Assembly (NCBI RefSeq): GCF_009724245.1
Contig: NZ_WNNK01000003.1
Span: 248,001 to 312,000 of the forward strand
DNA: 64,000 nucleotides
Source of the DNA: Pseudomonas spelaei
GTDB taxonomy: Bacteria; Pseudomonadota; Gammaproteobacteria; Pseudomonadales; Pseudomonadaceae
Direction of reading: 5' to 3'
Below are positions 18,885 to 28,511 of the stretch, piece after piece. The first letter of the stretch is position 1; each line of letters begins with the position of its first letter. The translations under genes and the position numbers were made by a program. The notes beneath the pieces are model-generated. The model was not told the origin of the DNA. It was given only the letters and a program-made list of their open reading frames with translations, and made no database searches.

Positions 18885-19418
18885 TTAGCGAAACAGGCGG
18901 TCCACGGCATCGGCGCCCAGGCCGACCTTGTCGTAGTGCTTGCGGCACAGGTCGATGTAGGAGTGCACGTCGAAATAGCCGTTGGGTTCACCCTGTTCAT
19001 CGAGCCAGATCAGCGGCCCCTTGACGATGAAAAACACGCGCATCGGCTCCGGGTGGTCATAGGCCACCAGCGTGTGGCCTTCGCCCGGGGTCTCGTAGAC
19101 AAAGTCGCCGGCGGTGGCGGTCCAGTCGTGTTCCAGGTAGCCCCATTTTCCGGAGAGGGTGTAGGCGAACACTTCGTGGGGGTGGTAATGCCGATTGACC
19201 AGGCCTGCGCGGCTGGACATCAGGATGTCGCACCAGCGGTTTTCACTCGGGGAAATCCACAACGGGCGTGAAGACACGGTTTCGGTGAACGGTACATAGA
19301 GCCGCAGGTCGTCACTGGCGGCGTTGGGCAGGTAAACCTCGGGCTTGGCGTCGGGCTTGAAGCAGTTGGCGATGGGCTGCAAGTCTTTCCAAAATTCGGT
19401 GCTGGCTAATTCGGGCAT
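18885..19418 (-). CDS. Cupin protein, 2,4'-dihydroxyacetophenone dioxygenase-like
   Basis: A 177-residue single-domain cupin. The metal site of motif 1 is visible as NRHYHPHEVFAY (histidines and a glutamate in H-x-H-x(2)-E-like spacing) and the second motif as GEGHTLV. The length and the terminal region (YFDVHSYIDLCRKHY) match 2,4'-dihydroxyacetophenone dioxygenase-like cupins, non-haem iron enzymes that cleave a C-C bond beside a ketone. The start at 19418 has AGAGG seven bases away. It is the first gene of a five-gene operon with MFS, dehydrogenase, porin and GMC genes, facing an AraC regulator. The true substrate may differ. Confidence 0.78.
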   Translation of the reverse strand: MPELASTEFWKDLQPIANCFKPDAKPEVYLPNAASDDLRLYVPFTETVSSRPLWISPSENRWCDILMSSRAGLVNRHYHPHEVFAYTLSGKWGYLEHDWTATAGDFVYETPGEGHTLVAYDHPEPMRVFFIVKGPLIWLDEQGEPNGYFDVHSYIDLCRKHYDKVGLGADAVDRLFR

Positions 19419-19662
19419 GTTCGGCCTCTGCTTGTGGGGGATGCAGGGCCACTCTAGGGCGTCAAAGCATGGGCGGTTTGATCGCAAGCGACGTGATGGT
19501 TGCTTGTATCGGACGCCGCTTTATCGAGTGCCCGGCGGTCGATTCCGTCTGGGCAATCAGTTGACATCGGGGATTGTTCAGATATTAATGAGTTCTCTGG
19601 AAGCCCCGGAATTGGCCTTGCCTGGGCCAGGGCAACCTCCCGCTGCCATGAGAAGAATAAAA

Positions 19663-20634
19663 ATGACTCCATGTGCCATGCTCGACACTCGGCGAGCCAG
19701 TACCGACAGCATTCCCCTGGACCAGCGCCTGGCCTTTTGGGAGCAGTACAACGCGTCCACCCTGGTGGGCCTCAAATGCTCGTCCTACAGCGAAGGTGGA
19801 TTTACCGCGACCCAGGACAACCTGAGCCTGGAAAGCATGCACCTGGCCCATATCGTCGGTAACGAACACGTGGTGGAACGCGACGGCTCGATGATTCGAG
19901 CGGTGCCCAAGGCCTCGATCTTCGTGTCGTTCGTGACGGGCAGCGGTTCATTTTTCTTTCAGAACGGCCAGTGCCAGTTGTTGGAGCCTGGCGAGTTGAT
20001 GGTCTATCGCACCGACAAACCCTACCTGTTCGGGTTTTCCGGGCCCATGCGCCAATTCATCTTCGATGTGCCCCAGGAAATCTTTGCCAGCCACTGTTTG
20101 AGCCACTTCGACAATGCCCTGAAAATCAGTGCCCACACCGGCGTGCAGCGCTTGTTGCTACGCACACTCGGTGAGCGCACCCGGGCTTTTTTCCAGCAGC
20201 CGTTGAGCGGGGAAGCGGGGAGCTATCAGGACGATGCATTCGAGTTGCTGGGCAATATCATTGCCGGCCAAGTGGGGCACCGCCGGATCAACGCCTTGAG
20301 CGCTTCCTACCTGTTGGCGGCCAAGCAATGCATCCGGGATCAGTTGGCCGACCCGACCTTGAGTTGCGAGCGGGTGGCGATCCAGACCGGGATCTCCACC
20401 CGACACCTGGCACGGCTGTTTGCCCTGGAAGACACCCAGCCACGGCGCTTCATCCTGGAAAAACGCCTGCAACAGGCTTACGGGCTGTTAAGCAGCCAGC
20501 AGGTCAGGGGCCTGGATGTGGGGGAGGTTGCCTACCGCCACGGTTTTACCAGCCAGGCGCACTTCTCCCGGGCGTTCAAGGCGCGTTATGGGCAAACACC
20601 CAGCGAGGTGCGCGCGCAGGCGTTGGGGGATTAG
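19663..20634 (+). CDS. AraC-family transcriptional regulator
   Basis: DNA-binding activator of about 323 residues: an N-terminal ligand-sensing half of the AraC-binding-like type (LEPGELMVYRTDKPYLFGF) and a C-terminal double helix-turn-helix (SCERVAIQTGISTRHLARLF, and VGEVAYRHGFTSQAHFSRAFKARYG). I take the ATG at 19663 because AGAAGA lies seven bases before it; starts at 19588 or 19678 are possible. It is divergent from the cupin operon across 244 bases, so it probably activates that operon on sensing the substrate. Confidence 0.88.
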   Translation: MTPCAMLDTRRASTDSIPLDQRLAFWEQYNASTLVGLKCSSYSEGGFTATQDNLSLESMHLAHIVGNEHVVERDGSMIRAVPKASIFVSFVTGSGSFFFQNGQCQLLEPGELMVYRTDKPYLFGFSGPMRQFIFDVPQEIFASHCLSHFDNALKISAHTGVQRLLLRTLGERTRAFFQQPLSGEAGSYQDDAFELLGNIIAGQVGHRRINALSASYLLAAKQCIRDQLADPTLSCERVAIQTGISTRHLARLFALEDTQPRRFILEKRLQQAYGLLSSQQVRGLDVGEVAYRHGFTSQAHFSRAFKARYGQTPSEVRAQALGD

Positions 20635-20664
20635 CACCGCGGCGAAAACCTCAGGCGGTCGCTC

Positions 20665-21618
20665 TCAAACCAACAACCGCAGGGTTTCAAACAGTTCACG
20701 GTCTTCCCTTTTCGCCGAACGGGCGTGGCGCCGAATCACCTGCAGCAGGCAGTCGGTGAAGCACAGCGCTGCATTGCTCAGCGAGCCATTACGCCGGGTG
20801 ACGATGCTCAGTTGCCGCGGCTCGAACGCTTCGCTCAACTTCAGGGCAACAATGCGCCCCAGGAACGGTGGCGCCGTGCTCATGATGGTTGGCCCCCAGG
20901 TGCACATGTCGGCGCGCTCCACCATCATCTGCAGGATCGCCAGTGAGTGCGCACGCACGATGCGATTGCTATCGATGTGCGCGCTGTGTTTGCCGAACAA
21001 TTCCTGCATCAGGGCGTCGCGACCGTCTGGGGCATAGTTCAGCGTCCAGTTCTGGTCCAACAGTTCGTGGATCGATTGTGCGTTCTGTCGAGGATGGCCC
21101 TGGCGAACCAGCACCGAGGTCTGATAGTCCAGCAAGGTTTCGCAGGCAAACTCCGGGGTCGCCTGCGCCGGGTGCAACTGACCGATGGCGAAGTCCATGC
21201 TGCCGTCACGCAGCAGCGGCTGGGCCACCGCCATCAGGCTTTCGAACAGTTCCAATTGGATGTCTGGCATGCGTTGGCGAAAGTCCAACACCACTTGCGG
21301 TAGAAACGTCAGTGCAATCCAGGGCGTGACGCCGACGCAGAGTCGCCCCTGGGCTTTGCCGCGCAACTGATCAAGCTCGGCCTGCGCATGTTCCAGTTGC
21401 TTGAGTACCAGCTTGGCGTGGGTCAGCAGCACTTTTCCGTATTCAGTGAAGTTCAGGCCACTGGGGGTCCTGACGAAAAGCGGCAACTGTTGAGCTGTTT
21501 CCAGTTCACGCAGGGCTTTGGTCACGGCGGCCTGGGAGATATCCAGCGAGCGCGCGGCCGCGCGGATGCTGCCGGTCTCGGCACTGGCAATCAGCGCTTG
21601 CAGTTGATGCAGCTTCAT
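20665..21618 (-). CDS. LysR-family transcriptional regulator
   Basis: 317 residues: N-terminal winged helix (MKLHQLQALIASAETGSIRA, with SQAAVTKALRELE as recognition helix) followed by the periplasmic-binding-like effector domain. The start at 21618 has AGGTGAG six bases upstream. It is divergent from the M20 amidohydrolase and ABC transporter genes and is the natural candidate to control them. Its own start region carries the palindrome at 21635-21647. Confidence 0.92.
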   Translation of the reverse strand: MKLHQLQALIASAETGSIRAAARSLDISQAAVTKALRELETAQQLPLFVRTPSGLNFTEYGKVLLTHAKLVLKQLEHAQAELDQLRGKAQGRLCVGVTPWIALTFLPQVVLDFRQRMPDIQLELFESLMAVAQPLLRDGSMDFAIGQLHPAQATPEFACETLLDYQTSVLVRQGHPRQNAQSIHELLDQNWTLNYAPDGRDALMQELFGKHSAHIDSNRIVRAHSLAILQMMVERADMCTWGPTIMSTAPPFLGRIVALKLSEAFEPRQLSIVTRRNGSLSNAALCFTDCLLQVIRRHARSAKREDRELFETLRLLV

Positions 21619-21634
21619 AGGCTCACCTTTGGGA

Positions 21635-21660
21635 CAACCAATGGTTGTCATCATAACCAA
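21635..21660. promoter_or_regulatory. Candidate LysR operator upstream of the regulator gene
   Basis: CAACCA-A-TGGTTG (21635-21647) is a perfect 6-base palindrome and overlaps GGTT-N8-AACC (21644-21659). The pair lies within 42 bases of the LysR start, a position typical for autoregulation, in the region shared with the divergent amidohydrolase operon. Confidence 0.4.
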
Positions 21661-21768
21661 ACTGAGTCTCCCTGGCCCAGCACCTGTTCCTTAAGATCGA
21701 TTCGGCAGCGCCCGCCGGACTCACCCTTGAGCCAGGGGCACTGAATGATCTTATCGAGGAGTACCACC

Positions 21769-22938
21769 GTGCATGCTGACCATGTCCTGCCGGGAATCGC
21801 TGCATCGCAAAATGAGATGATTGCCCTGCGTCATCGTATTCACGCCCACCCCGAGCTGGGGTTTGAAGAGTTCACCACGGCTGAGCTGGTGGCGCAGTGT
21901 TTGACGCAGTGGGGGTTTGAAGTGAGCCGAGGAGTGGGCAAGACCGGCGTGGTCGGGACCCTGAAAAATGGCCCCGGGCGTGCCATTGGGTTACGCGCCG
22001 ACATGGATGCGCTACCGATTCAGGAGGCTACCGGGTTGCCGTATGCCAGCCGCAATGACGGGGTGATGCACGCCTGCGGTCACGACGGTCATACGGCCAC
22101 GTTGTTGGCGGCAGGGCAATACCTGGCACAAACCCGAGTGTTCAACGGCACGGTGCATCTGGTGTTTCAGCCGGCTGAAGAAGGGCTGGGCGGTGCCCGG
22201 AAAATGCTGGAGGACGGGCTGCTCGAACGTTTCCCCTGCGACGCGATTTTTGCCATGCACAACGTCCCGGGTTATCCCGCCGGGCAATTGGGGTTCTACA
22301 GTGGGCCGTTCATGGCATCTGCCGACACGGTCACAATCACCATCAAGGGTGTCGGTGGCCATGGTGCGGTCCCGCACAAGGCGGTCGACCCGGTGGTGGT
22401 TTGTTCGTCCATTGTGATTGCCCTGCAAAGCATCGTCTCGCGCAACGTCAACCCTCAGGAAACGGCGATTATCACGGTCGGCAGCCTTCATGCCGGCAGC
22501 GTGTCGAACGTCATTCCGGCCACTGCCGAAATGATCCTGAGTGTGCGAGCGCTGACGCCGCAGATTCGCCAACTGCTTGAAGTCAGAATCACCGAACTGG
22601 TCCAGGGCCAGGCGGCGAGTTTTGGTGCACAGGCGCATATCGACTATCAACATTGCCATCCGGTATTGATCAACGATCCCGAGCAGACGGCATTCGCCCG
22701 TGAGGTCGCCAGAGAGTGGTTGGGCGAGGGACAGTTGATCGAGGACCTGCGGCCATTCACCGCCAGTGAAGACTTTGCCTTCATCCTGGAAAAATGCCCG
22801 GGCAGTTATCTGGTGATCGGCAATGGCCAGGGCGATAGTGGGTGCTTGTTGCATAACCCCGGTTACGACTTCAACGACGCCTGCCTGCCCATCGGCGCCA
22901 GTTACTGGGTCAAGTTGGTGGAACGATTTCTGCGCTGA
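21769..22938 (+). CDS. M20D-family amidohydrolase (hippurate hydrolase-like)
   Basis: Metal-dependent hydrolase of N-acyl amino acids, 389 residues. Binuclear metal ligands appear in HACGHDGHTA and PAEEGLGGARKML; RHRIHAHPELGFEE and RADMDALPIQE are M20D hallmarks; the dimerisation domain lies in the middle (IKGVGGHGAVPHKAVDPV). I prefer the GTG at 21769, with GAGGAG seven bases upstream, over the in-frame ATG at 21745. The adjacent amino-acid ABC importer suggests uptake of an N-acyl amino acid or other conjugate and release of its amino acid; this is inference. Confidence 0.9.
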   Translation: MHADHVLPGIAASQNEMIALRHRIHAHPELGFEEFTTAELVAQCLTQWGFEVSRGVGKTGVVGTLKNGPGRAIGLRADMDALPIQEATGLPYASRNDGVMHACGHDGHTATLLAAGQYLAQTRVFNGTVHLVFQPAEEGLGGARKMLEDGLLERFPCDAIFAMHNVPGYPAGQLGFYSGPFMASADTVTITIKGVGGHGAVPHKAVDPVVVCSSIVIALQSIVSRNVNPQETAIITVGSLHAGSVSNVIPATAEMILSVRALTPQIRQLLEVRITELVQGQAASFGAQAHIDYQHCHPVLINDPEQTAFAREVAREWLGEGQLIEDLRPFTASEDFAFILEKCPGSYLVIGNGQGDSGCLLHNPGYDFNDACLPIGASYWVKLVERFLR

Positions 22939-22997
22939 GCAGGGCTGCATAAACGCTATCGGTAACCTGGCTCTGCGAGCCCTCGAGGAAGATAACA

Positions 22998-23786
22998 ATG
23001 AATAAGATAATCGCGGCTGTTTCCCTGGTGTTCTTGAGCGCATCCAGCCTGGCTGGCGCGGCCGACTGGAGCGGAAAAGTACTGAAGCTGGGTGTTGACC
23101 CGACGTATCCACCGCTGGAATACAAAAATCAGGATGGCACGCTGACCGGTTTTGGGGTCGATATCGCTGAGGCGCTCTGTGCAGAGCTGCATGCCCGGTG
23201 CATCTGGGTTGAAAGCAGCTGGGACGGCATGATTCCGGCCTTGCTGGCACGCAAGTTCGACGCGGTGGCTTCGTCGATGACCGTCACCCCCAAGCGCATG
23301 GGGCAGATTGCGTTCACCGACAAAGTATCAAACGCCCCGGCACGTCTGGTCATCAAGCGTGGCTCGGGTTTGGAACCGACTGTCGAGTCGCTCAAAGGCA
23401 AGCGCGTAGGCGTGGAGCAGGGCTCGACCCAGGAGGCTTTCGCGAAAGCCGTCTGGGGTTCCCAAGGCGTGGATATTCTCTCTTATCAGAATCAGGACCA
23501 AGTCTACGCCGACCTCATGGTCGGGCGACTCGATGCCTCGTTGCAGGGTTCTATTCAGGCCAGCTACGGGTTTCTGGATAAGCCGGTAGGCAAGGACTAC
23601 GCGTTTGCCGGTGGCACCCTGGACAACCCGGAGTTCTTTGGCGTGGGTGATGGCATTGGTGTGCGCAAGGCGGACGTTGAGCTGCGTGAAGACTTGAACA
23701 AAGCGCTGGCGACGATCATCGCCAATGGCACCTACGCGCGGATCAACAAAAAGTACTTCGATTTCGACGTCTACGGCGCGAAATAA
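22998..23786 (+). CDS. Polar amino-acid ABC importer, substrate-binding protein
   Basis: Periplasmic binding protein family 3, 262 residues with a signal peptide ending near GAADW (about residue 21). The ligand-site blocks VDPTYPPLEY, GFGVDIAEAL, WDGMIPALLARKFDAV and GVEQGSTQEAF match the lysine/arginine/ornithine/histidine branch. GAGGAA precedes the ATG. It is followed by a hairpin and two permeases plus an ATPase, giving a complete HisJQMP-like system. Confidence 0.92.
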   Translation: MNKIIAAVSLVFLSASSLAGAADWSGKVLKLGVDPTYPPLEYKNQDGTLTGFGVDIAEALCAELHARCIWVESSWDGMIPALLARKFDAVASSMTVTPKRMGQIAFTDKVSNAPARLVIKRGSGLEPTVESLKGKRVGVEQGSTQEAFAKAVWGSQGVDILSYQNQDQVYADLMVGRLDASLQGSIQASYGFLDKPVGKDYAFAGGTLDNPEFFGVGDGIGVRKADVELREDLNKALATIIANGTYARINKKYFDFDVYGAK

Positions 23787-23805
23787 CCCCGCTCGAAACC
23801 CTGTG

Positions 23806-23830
23806 CAGAGCAGCCGCCCGGGCTGCTCTG
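23806..23830 (+). terminator. Stem-loop between binding protein and permease genes
   Basis: CAGAGCAGCC (23806-23815) and GGCTGCTCTG (23821-23830) form a perfect 10-base stem with a 5-base loop. Downstream genes are clearly part of the same system, so this is probably a partial terminator or 3'-end stabiliser that lets the binding protein be made in excess. Confidence 0.7.
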
Positions 23831-23877
23831 TTACCGCTTTACCTTCACCTCAACCTAATAAAAACAAGGAGAGTGAA

Positions 23878-24567
23878 ATGCTTCTGGAAGGCTTTGGTCC
23901 ACAGATTCTGTTGGGCACCCTGGCCACGATCAAACTGGCGTTGGGGTCACTGCTGTTCGCCGTTCTGATAGGGCTGATGGGGGCCAGTTCCAAGCTGTCT
24001 TCAAACCGTGTGCTGCGGATGTTTGCGACGAGCTACACGACATTGATCCGCAGCATGCCGGACCTGGTGATCATGCTGTTGTTGTTCTTCAGCCTGCAAA
24101 TGTTGCTCAACCAACTGACTGATTGGCTGGGCGTTGCCCAGCTCGATATCGATCCTTTTCTGGCGGGTGTCGTGACTCTGGCATTCATTTATGGGGCGTA
24201 CTTTACCGAGACCTTTCGCGGTGCTTTTCAGGCGGTTCCAGCCGGCCAGATTGAAGCCGCCAGGGCCTACGGCATGACGCGAGCACAAACCTTTCGCAAG
24301 GTCTTGTTCCCACAGATGCTGCGCCACGCGTTGCCGGGGATTGGTAATAACTGGCAAGTGCTGATCAAGTCGACTGCGCTGGTGTCGATCATCGGCATGA
24401 CCGATGTGGTCAAGGCGACGCAGGATGCGGGCAAGGGCTCAATGCAGTTCTTTTATTTCACGCTGGTTGGCGGCCTGATCTACCTCGCGATCACCAGCGT
24501 TTCCAACGTTCTGCTGATGTGGCTCGAACACCGCTATTGCGTGGGTGTCAGGAAGGCCGTGCTATGA
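23878..24567 (+). CDS. Amino-acid ABC importer permease, HisQ-like
   Basis: Inner-membrane permease of 229 residues with about five helices. The cytoplasmic EAA loop that docks the ATPase reads [21 protein letters not shown]. The start at 23878 follows AAGGAGAGTGAA; the longer frame back to 23725 overlaps the binding protein and hairpin. Its stop overlaps the next permease by four bases. Confidence 0.92.
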   Translation: MLLEGFGPQILLGTLATIKLALGSLLFAVLIGLMGASSKLSSNRVLRMFATSYTTLIRSMPDLVIMLLLFFSLQMLLNQLTDWLGVAQLDIDPFLAGVVTLAFIYGAYFTETFRGAFQAVPAGQIEAARAYGMTRAQTFRKVLFPQMLRHALPGIGNNWQVLIKSTALVSIIGMTDVVKATQDAGKGSMQFFYFTLVGGLIYLAITSVSNVLLMWLEHRYCVGVRKAVL

Positions 24568-25277
24568 CCACTATCCTCCAGGACTACTGGCAGGCCTACC
24601 TGTGGAGCGACGGGGCGCACCTGTCCGGGTTGGCGGTGACCTTGTGGCTGCTGATCCTTTCAGTGTTGATCGGTTTCCTGTTGGCCGTTCCGTTATCAAT
24701 TGCCCGCGTCAGCGCCAACCCGCTGATTCGCACACCGGTCTGGTTCTACACCTACGTGTTTCGCGGTACGCCGTTGTATATCCAGCTGCTGTTCTTCTAC
24801 ACCGGGGTGTACAGCCTGCATGTGATCCGGGCGCAGGATTTTCTCAATGCGTTTTTCCGGGATGGCTTCAACTGTACGGTCCTTGCGTTCGGGCTCAATA
24901 CCTGTGCCTACATGACTGAGATCTTTGCCGGCGCCATCAGGGCCACCCCACACGGTGAAGTCGAGGCCGCCAGGGCCTACGGGATGAGCACCTTCACGCT
25001 GTACCGGCGGATTGTGTTGCCGTCAGCGTTACGTCGGGCGCTGCCTTTGTTCAGCAATGAAGTGATCTTGATGCTGCATTCGACCTCCGTCGCATTCACC
25101 GCCACGGTGCCCGATCTGCTGAAGATCGCCCGGGACGTCAACTCGGCGACCTACGCCTCGTTTGCGGCATTCGGGATTGCCGGGGTGCTGTATGCCTGCA
25201 GTGCATTTTTGCTGATCTGGCTGTTTCGCCGTGGCGAACTGCATTGGCTGGCCTACCTGAAACCCCGCACGCACTGA
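24564..25277 (+). CDS. Amino-acid ABC importer permease, HisM-like
   Basis: Second membrane subunit, 237 residues. The EAA loop is [20 protein letters not shown], and [16 protein letters not shown] is typical of HisM/ArtM proteins. It starts within the stop of the first permease (ATGA). Together they form the heterodimeric channel of the importer. Confidence 0.92.
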   Translation: MTTILQDYWQAYLWSDGAHLSGLAVTLWLLILSVLIGFLLAVPLSIARVSANPLIRTPVWFYTYVFRGTPLYIQLLFFYTGVYSLHVIRAQDFLNAFFRDGFNCTVLAFGLNTCAYMTEIFAGAIRATPHGEVEAARAYGMSTFTLYRRIVLPSALRRALPLFSNEVILMLHSTSVAFTATVPDLLKIARDVNSATYASFAAFGIAGVLYACSAFLLIWLFRRGELHWLAYLKPRTH

Positions 25278-25296
25278 CCTCACTGGAAATGCTCGC

Positions 25297-26064
25297 ATGT
25301 ATAAATTGATCGTTGAAGATGTCCACAAGAACTACGGCAGCCATGAAGTACTCAAGGGTGTATCACTCAAGGCCAAGGCGGGCGATGTGATCAGTATCAT
25401 TGGTTCTTCCGGCTCCGGGAAGAGCACCTTTTTGCGCTGTATCAACCACCTTGAACAACCCAGCGCCGGGCGCATTATCGTCAATCAACAGGAACTGCTG
25501 ACACGCAAGGACGCAAAGGGCGAGCAATGTGCCGCCGACCCCCAACAACTGCGGATCATGCGTAGCCAGTTGTCGATGGTTTTCCAGCATTTCAATCTGT
25601 GGAGCCATATGACAGTGCTGGACAACATCATTGAGTGCCCGATCAGGGTGCTGGGGATCAGTCGGCAGCAAGCCCTGGAGCGTGCGCGCAAGTACTTGTC
25701 CAAGGTGGGGTTGGCGGAACGGGTCGAGGCGCAGTATCCGGTTCAGCTGTCCGGTGGGCAGCAGCAACGCGTGGCCATTGCCCGAGCGCTGGCGATGGAG
25801 CCAGAGGTGATGCTGTTCGATGAGCCAACTTCCGCGCTGGACCCGGAATTGGTGGGTGAGGTGCTCAAGGTCATGCAGCAACTGGCGGAGGAGGGCAGGA
25901 CGATGGTTGTGGTGACTCACGAAATGGCCTTTGCACGGCACGTCTCCAATCACGTGATGTTCCTGCATCAGGGACGAGTGGAGGAGCAAGGTTCGCCCAG
26001 CAGTGTGTTCGACCATACCCAAAGCGAGCGGTTGAAGCAGTTTCTGGCGGGAAGCCTTAAATAA
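25297..26064 (+). CDS. Amino-acid ABC importer ATPase, HisP-like
   Basis: 255-residue ATPase. Walker [10 protein letters not shown] is near 38-46, the Q-loop in [15 protein letters not shown], the signature [15 protein letters not shown], Walker [14 protein letters not shown] and the switch histidine VVVTHEM. The insertion between Walker A and the Q-loop ([19 protein letters not shown]) is usual for histidine/octopine-type ATPases. It is last in the amidohydrolase-transporter run and is followed by a hairpin terminator. Confidence 0.93.
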   Translation: MYKLIVEDVHKNYGSHEVLKGVSLKAKAGDVISIIGSSGSGKSTFLRCINHLEQPSAGRIIVNQQELLTRKDAKGEQCAADPQQLRIMRSQLSMVFQHFNLWSHMTVLDNIIECPIRVLGISRQQALERARKYLSKVGLAERVEAQYPVQLSGGQQQRVAIARALAMEPEVMLFDEPTSALDPELVGEVLKVMQQLAEEGRTMVVVTHEMAFARHVSNHVMFLHQGRVEEQGSPSSVFDHTQSERLKQFLAGSLK

Positions 26065-26086
26065 GCAGGTAGAACGAACATCCGAT

Positions 26087-26109
26087 ATCGGCAGCATCGC
26101 GCTGCCGAT
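26087..26109. terminator. Hairpin between convergent operons
   Basis: ATCGGCAGC and GCTGCCGAT form a 9-base stem with a 5-base loop between the ABC ATPase (plus) and the MMPL gene (minus). It can serve both strands, though neither side has a strong T-tract. Confidence 0.55.
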
Positions 26110-26135
26110 TCGTTATCACCTCCCCAATCCGGGAC

Positions 26136-28511
26136 TCAGACCGTACGGGTACCAGCCCTCGATGGCATCAGCACTGCGATCAACGCGGGCATCAGAATCA
26201 ATGCCCCGATCATGTTCCAGATAAACAGCAGCACCAACAACAGACCCATATCCGCCTGGAACTTCAATTCAGAGAACACCCACGTAGACACGCCCAGTGC
26301 CAGGGTTATCCCGGTGAACGCAACGGAAGTGCCGGTGGTCTTCAATGTCTCGAAGTAGGCCGCGCGCATGGCCAGCCCTTGCTGCATAAAGCCTTCCATT
26401 CGGCTGTACAAGTAGATGCCGTAGTCCACACCGATACCCACGCCAAGCGCGATCACCGGCAAGGTGGCGATTTTCACGCCCAAGCCCATCTGCGCCATTA
26501 CCGCTTCACACAGCACCGTCGACAGGTACAGCGGCGCCATGAGTGCGATGGTCACCTTGAGCGACTTGAACTCGAAAAACACCACCAGCGAGATAATGGC
26601 GAACACCAGCAGCACCATCAGTTTTTCCGAGTGCTTGATCACCTGGTTGGTCGCCGCCTCTATCCCGGCGTTGCCTGCCGCCTGGAGGATCTGGAAATCG
26701 CCGGTGTTGTACGTGCGGTTGAACTGTTCCACCGCTGCACTGACACGACTGAGGGTTTGCGCCTTGTGGTCAGCCAGGTACAGGCTGATCGGCGCGATGT
26801 TGCAGTTCGGGTCGACCAGTTCTGTGGCTACGCCGGCGCGGGCGTTATTCATCACGTATTGGTCGCGGGAGAACTCGGCCCACTTGGGATTGCCCTCGTT
26901 GCGCGCAGCGATATTGAAACGCATGGTGCCGTACAGCGACTGCACAGACTCCACGCCTGGCACTTCGAGCAAGTGCTGTTCCAACTGGTTGGCCAGGTCG
27001 GCTGCGGCGAAGCGTGAACATTGTTCGGGCGGGGTCTTGAAGATCAGTACATACACATCGGTACTGGCGCTGTAATGGGCGAGGAGGTAGGCGTTGTCCT
27101 GGTTGTAACGCGCTTGTGCACGCAACTCCGGTGCGCCGGCATCCAGGTCACCGACTTGCAGGTTCTGGCGGGCATGGTAACCAAGGCCGAGCAGCACCAG
27201 GCTCGTCAGGATCACCGCGACAGCGACCGGTGTGTGCATGACCCCTGCAAGCCGACGGAAGACCGGCCAGTCGGACTGGCTGCGCTCACGCTGTTGACGC
27301 AAACCCCGTGGGCTGATGCCGACATAAGACATCAGCACCGGCAGCAGGAACATCTTGGTGAAGATGGCCACAAACACGCCAATGCTGGCGGTTATGGCCA
27401 GTTGCTGAATGACCCCGATGTCGATCACCAGCAGCGTGATAAACCCGACGGCGTCGGCCAGCAATGCGGTACTGCCTGGAATGAACAGGGCACGAAAGGT
27501 ACGTTTGGACGCGGGTAACGCAGCGCAGCCATTGCCCATTTCGTTCATCATCAGGTTGATATTTTGCACGGCATGGCTGATGCCAATGGCAAAGATCAGA
27601 AAGGGTACCAGGATCGAGTATGGGTCCAGGCCGTAGCCCAACAGGCTGAGCAGCCCCAACTGGCAAATGACGGTGAGCAGGCAGGTCAGTACGGTGACGG
27701 CAGTGCTGCGCCAGCAACGGCAATAGAGGTACAGCAGTACGCTGATCAACCCGACGGTAATGGCGAAGAACAACGCGATGTCGCTGGCAGCGGCCAGCAG
27801 GTCCCCAATAATCTGTGCGAACCCAATCACGCGAATGGTCACGCCTTGGGCGCTGAAGTGTTCACGCACCTGGGTGTTCAAGGCTTGGCTGAAGGCCCCG
27901 TAATCCAATGGTTTTCCGGTTTGTGGGTCGTTATCCAGCAACGGCACGCGAATGATCGTCGAGCGCCAGTCGTTAGCCACAATGTTGCCGAGCATATTGG
28001 CGCGCAGGATGTTCTGGCGTACCTGAGAAAGCGACCCGGGGCTTGCGTCATAGGTATCCGGGATGACACGGCCGGAGCGAACGCCCTCGGTGGTCACTTC
28101 ACTCCACAACGCATTGGGGGTCCATAACGATTTGAGTTTTCCCCGGTCGACGCCGGGCAGGTAGAAAATTTTGTCGTTGACCTCGCGCAGGGTTTCCATG
28201 AACACAGGGTCGAGAATCTCTCCCTTGGGGTTTTCCACCAGCACGCGCAATACGTTGCTCTGTGGTCGCAACACGTCCTCGTATTGCAGGTAGTTCTGGA
28301 TGAAGGGGTGACTGCTCGGGATCATCCGCAAAAAGCTTGCGTCCGGGCGCAGCGCCAGGGCCTTGTACCCGAGCAGCAGCGAAACAATCAGGAAAAACAC
28401 CAGCACTGCCAGGCGATTGCGGAACAGCGTTCGTTCGATGAAATCCAGCAGTCGTGGTTCGGGTTTTTCCAACTGTTGAGGAGGCGGGTTGAGGTTCAGG
28501 CGCGAGTTCAT
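26136..28511 (-). CDS. RND-superfamily transporter, MMPL type
   Basis: Inner-membrane protein of 791 residues with the two-fold RND/MMPL layout: one helix near 33-52, a large periplasmic loop, a cluster of helices about 240-400, then the repeat (helix near 425, second loop, helices about 640-780). GVGIGVDYGIYLYSRM in the second half and FAIGISHAVQNINLMMNE in the first are the signature helices with charged residues of the proton relay. There is no membrane-fusion partner, as usual for MMPL proteins that move lipids or other hydrophobic molecules. Its start overlaps the YCF48-protein stop. Confidence 0.87.
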   Translation of the reverse strand: MNSRLNLNPPPQQLEKPEPRLLDFIERTLFRNRLAVLVFFLIVSLLLGYKALALRPDASFLRMIPSSHPFIQNYLQYEDVLRPQSNVLRVLVENPKGEILDPVFMETLREVNDKIFYLPGVDRGKLKSLWTPNALWSEVTTEGVRSGRVIPDTYDASPGSLSQVRQNILRANMLGNIVANDWRSTIIRVPLLDNDPQTGKPLDYGAFSQALNTQVREHFSAQGVTIRVIGFAQIIGDLLAAASDIALFFAITVGLISVLLYLYCRCWRSTAVTVLTCLLTVICQLGLLSLLGYGLDPYSILVPFLIFAIGISHAVQNINLMMNEMGNGCAALPASKRTFRALFIPGSTALLADAVGFITLLVIDIGVIQQLAITASIGVFVAIFTKMFLLPVLMSYVGISPRGLRQQRERSQSDWPVFRRLAGVMHTPVAVAVILTSLVLLGLGYHARQNLQVGDLDAGAPELRAQARYNQDNAYLLAHYSASTDVYVLIFKTPPEQCSRFAAADLANQLEQHLLEVPGVESVQSLYGTMRFNIAARNEGNPKWAEFSRDQYVMNNARAGVATELVDPNCNIAPISLYLADHKAQTLSRVSAAVEQFNRTYNTGDFQILQAAGNAGIEAATNQVIKHSEKLMVLLVFAIISLVVFFEFKSLKVTIALMAPLYLSTVLCEAVMAQMGLGVKIATLPVIALGVGIGVDYGIYLYSRMEGFMQQGLAMRAAYFETLKTTGTSVAFTGITLALGVSTWVFSELKFQADMGLLLVLLFIWNMIGALILMPALIAVLMPSRAGTRTV

